From positions 3,856,120 through 3,920,119 of the forward strand of contig NC_015589.1 in assembly GCF_000215085.1 (NCBI RefSeq): a stretch of DNA of 64,000 bases, written 5' to 3'. Both the position numbers and the translations under genes were made by a program. The notes beneath the pieces are model-generated. The model made no database searches and was not told the origin of the DNA. It saw nothing but the letters and a program-made list of their open reading frames with translations. This document shows, piece after piece, positions 33,077-41,592 of this stretch (positions are counted from its first letter, which is position 1; every line of letters starts with the position of its first letter). The DNA comes from Desulforamulus ruminis DSM 2154 (GTDB taxonomy: Bacteria; Bacillota; Desulfotomaculia; Desulfotomaculales; Desulfotomaculaceae).

Positions 33077-34027
33077 TTACTTTCTTTCTCCCTCTTTCGT
33101 AAACACACCCGGTGTAATGGGCACTACTTTTTCCACTTGTTCGCCCTTCAGGATCTTCAGTGCGGTAACAAGGCCTTCTTTACCCATTTGGTCGGGGTAC
33201 TGAGTGATTACGGCCACAAAGGATTTTTCACTTTTAACGGCGTTTCTCGCTTCTTCCATGCCGTCGAAGCCAATCACCTTCACTTGATCTTCTTTTCCGG
33301 CCGATTTAACCGCCGCTACGGCAGCCAGCGCCGCATCATCCCCAAAGCCAAAAATGCCGTTTAAGTCACCGTTGGCCTGGAGCATATTCTGGGCTGCGCT
33401 TAAAGCCTCCGGCCGGGTAATGCCGGGCTGGATAGCAACAATTTGAATGTCCGGATATTTGGCCAGGGATTCTTTAAATCCGGTTACACGGTCGATAACA
33501 GACTGTACCGTGGGGTAATCAATCACCGCCACTTTGCCCTTACCGCCTAATACCTTGGCCATTTCTTCCCCGGCAATTTTTCCGCCGGTGAGGTTATCGG
33601 TCGCCACGTGGGCATCGGTCTCAGCTCCTACCGCCGGAATATCTACGGTAATAACGGGAATGTTGGCCGCCTTGGCTTTATTAACAGCGGCGGTTACGCC
33701 CTTGGAGTCCACCGGGCTGAGAATAATGGCGTCCACACCCTTGGTAATAAAATCTTCAATATCGGAAATTTGCTTATTAAGATCCTGGTTGGCAATGGAT
33801 ACGTTTAAAGTTACACCCTGGGCTTTTGCTTCCGCTTCCATGGCATTTTTAAGGGATACATAGAACGGGTGCTGCTGGGTTAACAAGGAAGCGCCGATGA
33901 CAATTTCTTGCTTGTCCGACCCGGCGTCTTTATTTTCCTTTTCCGCTTCATTGCTGCCGCAACCGCTGAGCACAACCAAACCTAAAATAAGCATGAAAGT
34001 TAAAGCTAATTTACCAAACTTTTTCAT
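33077..34027 (-). CDS. Sugar-binding lipoprotein, RbsB family
   Basis: A 316-residue binding protein with a lipobox (LVVLSGC, Cys near residue 23) and the Peripla_BP_4 pattern SLLTQQHPFYVSLKNAMEAEAKAQG and VDAIILSPVDSKGVTAAVNKAKAANIPVITVD. It captures the substrate for the ABC importer at the outer membrane face of the cell. ATG with AAGAGGGG. An ordinary ribose specificity is not supported, because no ribokinase or ribose isomerase is nearby. Confidence 0.93.
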   Translation of the reverse strand: MKKFGKLALTFMLILGLVVLSGCGSNEAEKENKDAGSDKQEIVIGASLLTQQHPFYVSLKNAMEAEAKAQGVTLNVSIANQDLNKQISDIEDFITKGVDAIILSPVDSKGVTAAVNKAKAANIPVITVDIPAVGAETDAHVATDNLTGGKIAGEEMAKVLGGKGKVAVIDYPTVQSVIDRVTGFKESLAKYPDIQIVAIQPGITRPEALSAAQNMLQANGDLNGIFGFGDDAALAAVAAVKSAGKEDQVKVIGFDGMEEARNAVKSEKSFVAVITQYPDQMGKEGLVTALKILKGEQVEKVVPITPGVFTKEGERK

Positions 34028-34175
34028 TTTAACCCCTCTTTCCTACCGAAATAAATTGTTATGGGATGTGAAATTGCAAAAATCCGGCTGTTCTATTCTC
34101 TTTTCATCAAATAAGCCTATTCCACCCCTCTCCTAAAGTAATATTGAATACCGAATAATGTATACTCAACTTAGG

Positions 34176-35177
34176 CTAAAACAGGGTTTTAACCGAATCC
34201 GTAGCAATCAGAGAGGTCTTCAATCTCTGAATTTGCGGAAACCGGCTGAAGTCCCCGCCTATTCTTTTTAACAATATTTCCGCCGCCTGGATGCCAATCT
34301 CTTTCGAGGGCTGCACCACCACGGATATGGGAGGATTCAGCATTTGAAAAAGCTCTGTTTGATCATATCCGCACAGGGAAACATCCTGCCCTATTTGGAG
34401 GCCCTTTTCCAGCATCAGCCTCATGGTATTGACGGTGATGGGATAATTGGTGGTGAAAATGGCCGTAGGCCGGTCCGGCAAACTAATTAACTGATGAAAA
34501 GCATCAATGCCGCCATCTTTTTTATATTGGGTGTGAATAATATAGTCCTCATTCACTTCAATATGGTAATCATTCAAGGCCCGCAGATAACCCATTAAAC
34601 GTTCCTGAGCGGTGTAAATCTCCTGGGGTCCGGCAATAATGCCAATTTTTTGATGGCCTTTATTAATGATCATCTCCACCGCTAAATAGGCTCCATTGAC
34701 ATTGTCCGCCACAACCGCATCCAGCTCACAGTCTTTAACCAGCCGGTCAATTAATACCACCGGGGTTCCATTCCCGGTTACTTTATCCACATTAAATTCT
34801 GCCGAAGTCACCGGCATGGCAATGATGCCATCCACACATTTGTTTTGTAAAAAGTTAATTTTCTCCCGCTGCAGCTCCAGCTTATCATTTGAGCTGCAGA
34901 TCAAAATGCTGTAGTTCAGAGGTTCCAGAACCTCTTCAATGCCTTCGATGACCTGGGTGCAAAAAATATCGCTGATACGGGGGATTAATACACCCACCGA
35001 GTAGGTTTTGTTGGTTCTTAATCCTCTGGCTATGGGGTTAAACTTAAAATCCAGGGTTTGGATTGCCTGTTCAATCCGGGTCTGATTTTCTTCTTTAATG
35101 GTGTATCCATTCAGAAAGCGGGATACGGTCCCTACCGATACTGAAGCAAGTTTAGCAACATCTTTTATGGTGGCCAT
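34176..35177 (-). CDS. LacI-family repressor of sugar operon
   Basis: A 333-residue repressor. HTH: ATIKDVAKLASVSVGTVSRFLNG (residues 2 to 24), followed by a periplasmic-binding-protein-like sensor domain. It is the first gene of the operon it probably controls and is autoregulated through two sites downstream of its own promoter. The start is the ATG with GGGGGTAAG; the frame is open 12 codons upstream. The ligand should be the transported sugar or its phosphate. Confidence 0.9.
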   Translation of the reverse strand: MATIKDVAKLASVSVGTVSRFLNGYTIKEENQTRIEQAIQTLDFKFNPIARGLRTNKTYSVGVLIPRISDIFCTQVIEGIEEVLEPLNYSILICSSNDKLELQREKINFLQNKCVDGIIAMPVTSAEFNVDKVTGNGTPVVLIDRLVKDCELDAVVADNVNGAYLAVEMIINKGHQKIGIIAGPQEIYTAQERLMGYLRALNDYHIEVNEDYIIHTQYKKDGGIDAFHQLISLPDRPTAIFTTNYPITVNTMRLMLEKGLQIGQDVSLCGYDQTELFQMLNPPISVVVQPSKEIGIQAAEILLKRIGGDFSRFPQIQRLKTSLIATDSVKTLF

Positions 35178-35200
35178 CGGCTTACCCCCGGCATTGAATT

Positions 35201-35283
35201 TAAAACGATTCAATTATTATTTAATATATTATTGAATCGTTTTATTTTATAAATATCATATATTTCAGAATATATTGAGTCAA
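35201..35283 (-). promoter_or_regulatory. Promoter and paired LacI operators of sugar operon
   Basis: Read leftward, TTGACT (35283-35278) and TATGAT (35260-35255) have a 17-bp spacer. Just downstream, ATTGAATCGTTTTA (35231-35244) and its inverted complement (35201-35214) form two operator-like sites with centres 32 bp apart, the usual arrangement for a LacI-type repressor that blocks initiation. Confidence 0.8.
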
Positions 35284-35332
35284 TACCTTTTTTTGATCTG
35301 CTATTATTTTCTTATCCGTCCGTTTCTCATAA

Positions 35333-35372
35333 AAAAGTGCGGCAAGGGTGACCTTCCCTTGTCGCACTTTTA
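35333..35372 (-). terminator. Terminator of VOC protein gene
   Basis: AGTGCGGCAAGGG and CCCTTGTCGCACT pair with one mismatch; leftward reading ends in TTTTTTATG. Confidence 0.85.
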
Positions 35373-35741
35373 TTTCTGCGGAGGTTCCTCTACCAGTTCT
35401 AATATTTCTCCGTCCGGGCCCTTAAAAAAGAAAATCCGGCCGCCTTTAAAATCCCGGGGCTGCTCCGAAATAAAGGGAACCTGCAGCTCCGCCAGTTTGT
35501 CCATCCAGTCTTCCAGTCGCTCCACCCGAAAGGCCAGATGATCGATAACCCCGGCTGCCCGGCCGGACATACCGCCCTTATCCCGGATCAATTCCAGTAC
35601 GTTCTTGCCACATTGGGCAAAAATAATTTCCACCCGTTCATCTTGGTAAGATTCTATCAACTCACAACCAAAAATTTGCTTATAAAAGCGAAAGGATCTT
35701 TGAACGTCTTTAACCCTTAAGCCGATATGTTCTAATTCCAT
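35370..35741 (-). CDS. VOC/glyoxalase-family protein
   Basis: A 123-residue protein with the vicinal oxygen chelate layout: HIGLRVKDVQRSFRFYKQIFG at the start, HLAFRVERLEDWMDKL in the middle and IFFFKGPDGEILELVE at the end. His5, Glu near 53, His near 69 and Glu near 117 are suitable metal ligands. The two repeats match lactoylglutathione lyase or methylmalonyl-CoA epimerase-like enzymes, but the substrate is not defined. AGGAGG precedes the ATG. Confidence 0.85.
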   Translation of the reverse strand: MELEHIGLRVKDVQRSFRFYKQIFGCELIESYQDERVEIIFAQCGKNVLELIRDKGGMSGRAAGVIDHLAFRVERLEDWMDKLAELQVPFISEQPRDFKGGRIFFFKGPDGEILELVEEPPQK

Positions 35742-35796
35742 CCCGCTTCCTCCTTATTCCTTTGCCGCGTCCCGCTCATAGGACACTTTCTCTGTT

Positions 35797-36333
35797 TTAT
35801 TCTTTTTTCAGTTGCAGCTCCATTAAGTACTTAATGGGATCTAAAGAGGCCATTCCGATGGATTCAACACAAACCTCCATGGGCTGAAAAACCTTTAAAA
35901 TTTCCCCCAGCACGCAGGGTATGGCCTCTAAGGGAGTCTCCAGGGCCAGGGTGCAGTGGGGATACCAGGCGTTGGGCTTATAATAGTCCCACCCCTGTCC
36001 CTGGTAATCCATAAACGCCTGATGAAAATCCCGGTGGACCTTAAATAATTCATCGGTTAGATTGGGTGTTAAAAATATGGCGCCCTTAGGTTGGGGGAAA
36101 ATTCCGATTTGCAGAAACTGGAGATGAAAGGAATGAATATTTCGGGCAAAGGCCTTTAATCTTTTTTGGGTTTCCTCTAAATCAATCCCTTCATAAATGG
36201 CCAGGGTAATATGGGGCCTGCTGTTACAGCAGATCAGGCATTTGCCTTTCTCTAATGCCGTCAACTGCCGCCAGATATTGATTATATAATTTTCCGCCTC
36301 TTGATTAAAATATAAATTTACAGCATATGTCAA
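35797..36333 (-). CDS. 2H phosphoesterase (2'-5' RNA ligase-like)
   Basis: A 178-residue protein with two HxT motifs, PHITLAI (about residue 40) and PHCTLAL (about 125), the signature of the 2H phosphoesterase superfamily that includes LigT/ThpR and cyclic phosphodiesterases. The expected substrates are 2',3'-cyclic phosphates of RNA. The start is TTG with GGAGGG upstream. Confidence 0.8.
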   Translation of the reverse strand: MTYAVNLYFNQEAENYIINIWRQLTALEKGKCLICCNSRPHITLAIYEGIDLEETQKRLKAFARNIHSFHLQFLQIGIFPQPKGAIFLTPNLTDELFKVHRDFHQAFMDYQGQGWDYYKPNAWYPHCTLALETPLEAIPCVLGEILKVFQPMEVCVESIGMASLDPIKYLMELQLKKE

Positions 36334-36445
36334 TTGATTCCCTCCGATGTCAGGCTTTATATCTTACTTCTGGATGGCATCGTGCTTTTTCCTGCAATTT
36401 AGGAATAATTCATCTGCCTGCATCTGCGGTAATCAAGATCCCCCT

Positions 36446-37540
36446 CTAATCCTCCGGCTGCAACTCCTGAGGATTGGGCAATCGGCGCTGCTTTTCCATC
36501 TCCAATCCCTTTTCCGCATGCTGCCATAAATCCGGCATGGTGGCGCCGTCCCGGGGGAACAGGGCCGTTGAACCCAGCACATCCAGTTCCTTGTTAATTT
36601 CCTTCAGGGAATTTTTGAGAAATTCTCCCAGAGTAGCCTTTGTTTGCTCCAGGTTATTGCATTCATGAAGCATGATAATGGCAAAAACATTTTGCGGCAG
36701 CTTAAACAAAAGGTTGCCCCCGCACAGGTTGCGAAGAATTTTAGCCGATTGATTCATCGTCATTTTACCGTTGCCAAAGCCATTTTGGGATACAATGAGT
36801 TCCATGCCCTCAATGCTGAATAAAATTAGACCCAGGCGTTTCCCTTCTCTGCCGGCTTTGCTTACCAAACGGGTTAACGTATCGCTAAAATGCCTGATAT
36901 TATAGATTCCAGTTAGATAATCTTCGCTGCTAAGAAATTTAAACTTATTTAGTTCCTCCTTATAGCCGGCGGATATTTCCAGCATTCTCAGAAAGATCAG
37001 CGCTGCCGCAACATCCACCAGACTGCGGTGCAGGAACATCACGCTGAAAAAATTATCCCAAACTTCTTTGCTCAATATGAAGTAGCCTAAAATATCATAA
37101 ACAATTTCAATGGCCAGGACCGCCAGGGTTCCGTTTACTTTGTTTATTTTTCCCTTTAAAAAGATATGAATCAATCCCGCCACCAAGCCAATAATCACTG
37201 TAGCGACGCTGGTATATAGGGATATCTCGGTTTGTTGAGTAAACCGGATTAATCCGCTGATCACCCCGGTTCCCAAACCCACCACCGGCCCAAACAGTAT
37301 CCCTCCCAGGATGGGGCCCATTAATCTCAGGCTTACGATACCGGGGCCATAACTATAGCCAAATAACACGCCTAAAAAACTGATAAAACTAAAATATAAT
37401 ATGTAGTAAATGGCAGGATACTTAATTTTGGCAATTAAATTATCCGAGATTTTATAAAAATTGAAAATCCAAGCTACCGTAAACATAAAACACAGGTTTA
37501 AAATTAAATTTTTTAAGATTTCCATGTCAATTGAAAACAT
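36446..37540 (-). CDS. 5TMR-LYT membrane protein with degenerate GGDEF domain
   Basis: A 364-residue protein. Residues 1 to 190 are five or six membrane helices with LGVLFGYSYGPGIVSLRLMGPILGGILFGPVVGLGTGVISG, the 5TM receptor (LytS-YhcK) pattern. Residues 200 to 350 look like a GGDEF domain (LSSEDYLTGIYNIRHFSDTLTRL, then LGLILFSIEGM) but the GGDEF signature is replaced by KLPQNVFAII and the metal aspartate by SIEG. It is therefore probably inactive as a cyclase and may bind a ligand or partner. It overlaps the LuxR gene by 14 bp, so the pair likely works together. Confidence 0.75.
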   Translation of the reverse strand: MFSIDMEILKNLILNLCFMFTVAWIFNFYKISDNLIAKIKYPAIYYILYFSFISFLGVLFGYSYGPGIVSLRLMGPILGGILFGPVVGLGTGVISGLIRFTQQTEISLYTSVATVIIGLVAGLIHIFLKGKINKVNGTLAVLAIEIVYDILGYFILSKEVWDNFFSVMFLHRSLVDVAAALIFLRMLEISAGYKEELNKFKFLSSEDYLTGIYNIRHFSDTLTRLVSKAGREGKRLGLILFSIEGMELIVSQNGFGNGKMTMNQSAKILRNLCGGNLLFKLPQNVFAIIMLHECNNLEQTKATLGEFLKNSLKEINKELDVLGSTALFPRDGATMPDLWQHAEKGLEMEKQRRLPNPQELQPED

Positions 37541-38585
37541 GATAACCTCCCGGCCTATTAAAAGACCTGATGAGCTGATTTCTATTTTTAACGGACAATT
37601 TCTTAAAAATATTATTAATATGTGTTTTTACGGTTTCTATGCTGATGAATAATTGATCGGCAATCTCCTGGTTGGTGTAGCCATATAGAATAAGATTGGT
37701 AACCTGCCTTTCCCTGTCTGTTAAAAATCTCATTAAACTTTCCTGTTCGATAAAAAGATCCGAGGTGATTTTTTGCAGCAAGTGGATAAAAAGGGGCTGA
37801 TCCATATAAAATCTCAAATAAGTTGTGATTTTATATAGATCAGGTTCAATAAATACCGTCGTTTCCTGTTGCTCCGGCGGCTTTTTATGGGCTAAGAAAT
37901 ACTTTTTTATATTGGCGGATACCTCGGCCAGCCTCTCTACCAGTTCCTTATTTTCTTCTTCCAGCTCAAAACCTTTAATATACACAATCTCCATATTGCT
38001 ATTGAACACCAGGCTGCTTCTGTCACTCATCCCCGGCATGTTATGAATAAAGTTTTCGCAATATTGATGTTGTTCCTTTAGTTCAATGTTGAGCAGACAA
38101 GAGGTCAAAAAGGGAGCCAAGTATTGAAGCTGCTTAACATCCAATTGACTAAAGTTTTGATTTTTATCGTCTCGGATAAAGGTTAGATAGCCAAAATTTT
38201 TTTCCTGCCGATAAAGTATGGAGGATAAAATATATTTATAATTTTGCGGCTCCATAAATTTTTTAAAGAAATCGGTTTTATAACGGCCCTCCCATTGACA
38301 ATCCGAAAGCCTTATCACCGTACGTTCCTTCTTTTTTAAGGCCCTTAGTACCGGATTCATCAGCCAATAGGTTTTGTTATAGTCATGATAATTCTGGCTG
38401 TTCATATTCCGGGAATAGAAGATTAAATGACCATACTCATTAATATTGGCTGCAAAGGCCTCCTGAAAGGGTAAAATCTCTTCCAATTCATCAAAGAGCT
38501 TAGTAAAAAAGGTCTGGCGGTCCTGTATGGGGATTAGACTAAGAACGATGCTATTGATCTGTTTCATTCGATTTATCTTAGTCAA
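37527..38585 (-). CDS. LuxR-type regulator with N-terminal sensor domain
   Basis: A 352-residue regulator. Residues 285 to 345 are a LuxR HTH (FLTDRERQVTNLILYGYTNQEIADQLFISIETVKTHINNIFKKL). The N-terminal 250 residues resemble a GAF/autoinducer-type sensor with no known motif. The start is TTG with GGGGGGATTGG. It is translationally coupled to the degenerate GGDEF membrane protein, which may act as its input. Confidence 0.8.
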   Translation of the reverse strand: MTKINRMKQINSIVLSLIPIQDRQTFFTKLFDELEEILPFQEAFAANINEYGHLIFYSRNMNSQNYHDYNKTYWLMNPVLRALKKKERTVIRLSDCQWEGRYKTDFFKKFMEPQNYKYILSSILYRQEKNFGYLTFIRDDKNQNFSQLDVKQLQYLAPFLTSCLLNIELKEQHQYCENFIHNMPGMSDRSSLVFNSNMEIVYIKGFELEEENKELVERLAEVSANIKKYFLAHKKPPEQQETTVFIEPDLYKITTYLRFYMDQPLFIHLLQKITSDLFIEQESLMRFLTDRERQVTNLILYGYTNQEIADQLFISIETVKTHINNIFKKLSVKNRNQLIRSFNRPGGYHVFN

Positions 38586-38597
38586 GCCAATCCCCCC

Positions 38598-39281
38598 TTA
38601 CTGACTATGAGTATTTAGCGTGCCTTCGGAGGATTTCATATTATGGCGCCAGCCGTATAAAAGAACCGCAATGGTAACCACCAAGGGGAATACCCGGTGA
38701 ACCATATGGGGCAGGAATCCGGCTAAAAAGGTCATCACTTTCTCGTCTTGAATTACCATTTCCCCGGAGGTCCAGGCTAGAATGCCTGCCCCGATATAAA
38801 TAATGATCGGATATTTGTTCATAAAATACATAATGATTTTGCTGCAAAATATGATGATGGGAATGCTGGTTGCCAGGCCAATTAAAAGCATCAGCCAACT
38901 GCCTTTGGCCACCGCTACAATGGCCAGGGTATTGTCCAGGCTCATGATGATATCGGCAAAGATAATAATTTTTACCGCATCCATCAGGCTGCAGGCCGCC
39001 TGATATTCTTCACAGCTCTCCTTCTGGGTCAATAATTTAATGGCTATGTAGATTAACATCAGGCCGCCGGCGGCTTGTACGAAGGGGATCTTTAACAAAT
39101 AAAAAGCCGCCACCGTCAGAATAATTCTAAAAACAATGGCACCGCCGCTGCCAATGAGTATGGCTTTCCTTTGCTGGTCTTCCGGCAGGTTGCGGCCGGC
39201 CATGGCGATAACCACCGCATTATCTCCGCTTAAAACAATATTTAATGTAATAATACTCAACAAAATACCGAAATCCTCCAT
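38598..39281 (-). CDS. TerC/YjbE-family membrane protein
   Basis: A 227-residue protein with about seven helices. LSGDNAVVIAMAGRNL (residues 16 to 31) and SLDNTLAIVAVAKGS (112 to 126) carry the paired Asp-Asn residues of TerC/Alx/YjbE proteins, metal (Mn) export or tellurium resistance relatives. I see no yybP-ykoY Mn riboswitch before it. It starts 32 bp after the tctA terminator and 12 bp before the LuxR gene, so it may be part of that group. Confidence 0.85.
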   Translation of the reverse strand: MEDFGILLSIITLNIVLSGDNAVVIAMAGRNLPEDQQRKAILIGSGGAIVFRIILTVAAFYLLKIPFVQAAGGLMLIYIAIKLLTQKESCEEYQAACSLMDAVKIIIFADIIMSLDNTLAIVAVAKGSWLMLLIGLATSIPIIIFCSKIIMYFMNKYPIIIYIGAGILAWTSGEMVIQDEKVMTFLAGFLPHMVHRVFPLVVTIAVLLYGWRHNMKSSEGTLNTHSQ

Positions 39282-39312
39282 CTTTATACCCCCTCTGTCA
39301 ATCTTTGTTTGG

Positions 39313-39346
39313 AAAAGAAGCCCCTGAGAAACCAGGCGCTTCTTTT
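39313..39346 (-). terminator. Terminator of tctA
   Basis: AAAAGAAGC and GCTTCTTTT pair in an imperfect inverted repeat, 24 bp after the tctA stop. Confidence 0.8.
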
Positions 39347-39369
39347 CAACAGCAATGGATCAATGTAAG

Positions 39370-40881
39370 CTAAGCAGTCAATTTTTTCTCTTTCCGGTTT
39401 CTCCACATGGGGAACAAAATGGTGAACCCCAGCATCAGGATACAGCACAGCAGCGCGATACAGCTAATGGGACGGGTAAAGAAAATGGTCCAGTCATTGG
39501 AGTAGCTGATCATGGTGGTCATGAAGTTTCGTTCCGCCATAACCCCCAGGATAGACCCCAGTACCATGGGTGCAATGGGAAAACCGTAGCGATCCATGAA
39601 ATATCCGGCCATACCAAAGAAAATCATCATCCACACATCGGTGATATTATTTCTTATGGTGAAAGCGCCGATAAAACACAATACCATAATAAAGGCGGAG
39701 ATGACCGCTTCCGGCGCATCCAATACCTTCACAAAGGGTTTTACCGCCAGGTAGCCGATTAATCCCATCAAAGCCAATCCGATAAACATGGAAGCAAAAA
39801 TGGCGTAAACCATTTCGGGCATGCTGGTAAAAATCTGCGGACCCGGCTGAATACCGTGCAGCAGGAAGGCTCCCAGGATTACGGCGGTTGCCCCGCTGCC
39901 GGGGATTCCTAAGGTTAAGAGGTGCAGCATAGCCCCTCCCACCGAAGCCGTTGCCGCAGACTGAGAAGAAACAATCCCTTCCGGCGCGCCCTTGCCCATG
40001 TTATCTCTGTTTTTGCCCAGCATTTTTTCCACCCCGTAGGAAACAAAGGACGCCACCGTGGCTCCCGCACCGGGCGCCGCCCCGATAAAGGTTCCTACAG
40101 AAATCCCCCGGACAAAAGCCATGGATCTTTCTCGAAATTCTCTTAAAGAGGGCAAGGTTGTTTTAATGGTTCCCGCCTGTTCCAGGGTGGGGGAAGTAAA
40201 CCCTTCTTCCAACCGGGTCAGTATCTCACCCAGGGCATAGGCCCCCACCATAACGGTCAGATAATCAATGCCGTCCCGGAGCAGTGAGGTTCCGAAAGTG
40301 AAGCGCTCCGCCCCGTAGATGTCATCAATTCCCACCGTGGCAATCAGCAAGCCGATACACAAGGAAATGACCGCCCGGGGAATGGATTTGGTGCCTAAAA
40401 TAATCACTCCGCATAAGCCCAGCAGGACAATGGAAAAATATTCGGGTGTGGCAAAGCTTAAAGCAAATTTGGCAAAGGGTTCGGACACCATGACCATAAA
40501 TACGGCCGCCACCAGCCCCCCGCTCATGGCAGCATATAGGGCCCACCCCAGGGCTTTTGCCGATTCCCCCTGCCGGGTCATAGGATACCCGTCCCACAAC
40601 AGGGGAACATGAATGGGCTCCCCCGGGATTTTAAACAAAATGGAGGTAAACGCCCCTCCGTAGGTCCCGGCGAGATAAACCGCCGTTAACAACACAATGG
40701 CTTGGGTGGGTTCCATGGAGTAAGTAAAGGGAAGCAGCAGCACTACCCCCATCACCAGAGTCAAGCCGGGCAGGACCCCCGCGATCAAGCCTACGATCAG
40801 GCCGATCACAAGCACCGCCAGCATGGTTGGGTTCAGTACATGGATAAAGCCAACCGCCAAATTACTTAAAATATCCGCCAT
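39370..40881 (-). CDS. tctA: Tripartite tricarboxylate transporter large permease
   Basis: A 503-residue membrane protein with about 11 or 12 helices. LIAGVLPGLTLVMGVVLLLPFTYSM near the start, GTYGGAFTSILFKIPGEP, and the internal repeat GTFIGAAPGAGATVASFVSYGVEKM plus LGIPGSGATAVILGAFLLHGIQPGP are TctA signatures. It is the main transport subunit of a solute-binding-protein-dependent secondary importer. It is transcribed away from tctC and tctB, although all three share a duplicated promoter module. Here it most likely carries a sulfonated substrate, inferred from the adjacent catabolic genes. ATG with GGAGGGGG. Confidence 0.93.
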   Translation of the reverse strand: MADILSNLAVGFIHVLNPTMLAVLVIGLIVGLIAGVLPGLTLVMGVVLLLPFTYSMEPTQAIVLLTAVYLAGTYGGAFTSILFKIPGEPIHVPLLWDGYPMTRQGESAKALGWALYAAMSGGLVAAVFMVMVSEPFAKFALSFATPEYFSIVLLGLCGVIILGTKSIPRAVISLCIGLLIATVGIDDIYGAERFTFGTSLLRDGIDYLTVMVGAYALGEILTRLEEGFTSPTLEQAGTIKTTLPSLREFRERSMAFVRGISVGTFIGAAPGAGATVASFVSYGVEKMLGKNRDNMGKGAPEGIVSSQSAATASVGGAMLHLLTLGIPGSGATAVILGAFLLHGIQPGPQIFTSMPEMVYAIFASMFIGLALMGLIGYLAVKPFVKVLDAPEAVISAFIMVLCFIGAFTIRNNITDVWMMIFFGMAGYFMDRYGFPIAPMVLGSILGVMAERNFMTTMISYSNDWTIFFTRPISCIALLCCILMLGFTILFPMWRNRKEKKLTA

Positions 40882-41062
40882 ATTATTCCCCCCTCCGGGA
40901 TTTATTCAAATACGCTATCACGGTTTCATCCTCCGTATTAGTAAAATGGATATCCCACCAGGATCGTTAGCACCACGCCAAATAGAAGATTCCGCTGATC
41001 CCTCCCTCCTTAGCAGAAACGATTAATCGTCTTTTTACTCCTGGCCAAATTTGGTTGGGAGT

Positions 41063-41114
41063 ATTTTAGCCATTATTAATTTTAGTTTGAATAGCTCTTA
41101 AGGTGGATTTTTCC
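41063..41114 (-). promoter_or_regulatory. Leftward promoter module of tctA
   Basis: Read leftward: activator-like box (GGAAAAATCCACCTTAAG, 41114-41097), -35 TTCAAA (41091-41086), 17-bp spacer, -10 TAAAAT (41068-41063). It matches the module before tctC over about 60 bp. Confidence 0.6.
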
Positions 41115-41439
41115 CGTCCTCCGTGCCGCTGCGGCCAATTTCATCTTGGACAACTTTAAGGAAAAAGCCCCTTGTTTTTCTTTATCCCGCGGACTTCAAG
41201 GACAGATGGAAGCGTGACAAAAAAAGAACCCCTTCGGTGCTCGGAATTATCTTTTGGCAAACAGATTTTTCCGGGCTTATTTAGAATCCATGGTCTAATC
41301 CGGTCAGGCTGCTTGGAAAGTCCTTTTTCTTTTGTCATTTACGCACTTTCCTGTTTAAAAGGATTATTTTCTATATTCAGGCCTGGATGAAGGGACAAGA
41401 TTGTCACTGTAAAAATTCTGTTAACCCTTTTTTGCCGCC
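41115..41439. other. Noncoding gap between divergent tct modules
   Basis: This stretch of 325 bp between the two promoter modules contains no credible gene; the open frames are short and lack ribosome sites. It may serve as regulator-loop or spacing DNA. Confidence 0.6.
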
Positions 41440-41490
41440 GGAAAATCCACCTTAAGGGCTATTCCCAGTAAAAACAAGAATCGCTAGAAT
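41440..41490 (+). promoter_or_regulatory. Rightward promoter module of tctCB-xsc operon
   Basis: The box GGAAAATCCACCTTAAGG (41440-41457) is followed by -35 TTCCCA (41462-41467), a 17-bp spacer and -10 TAGAAT (41485-41490). It is the mirror copy of the tctA module. Further CTTAAG cores lie at 41506-41511 and 41545-41550. Confidence 0.6.
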
Positions 41491-41592
41491 ACCCCCAAGC
41501 AAAGGCTTAAGGAAAAACCAGGGGGTGATGCTTAAAAAGACCGGCTTAAGATCCATGGGGTAATGAAGGTCAAGCAAAAAGGAGGTAGGAAA

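Noticed and set aside
33077-34027. Ribose transport operon
   Set aside because: The binding protein and ABC parts are RbsABC-like, but no ribokinase or RbsD is present; two PfkB kinases and an aldolase fit a ketohexose better.
39282-39369. Mn-responsive yybP-ykoY riboswitch before the TerC gene
   Set aside because: The 88-bp gap only contains the tctA terminator and a ribosome site, and is too short and unlike the riboswitch.
41156-41338. Small leftward frame of 60 codons between tctA and tctC
   Set aside because: No ribosome site, unusual composition, no recognisable domain, and it lies between two promoter modules.
41115-41439. Sigma-54 promoter in the tctA-tctC gap
   Set aside because: No TGGCAC-N5-TTGC pattern in either strand.
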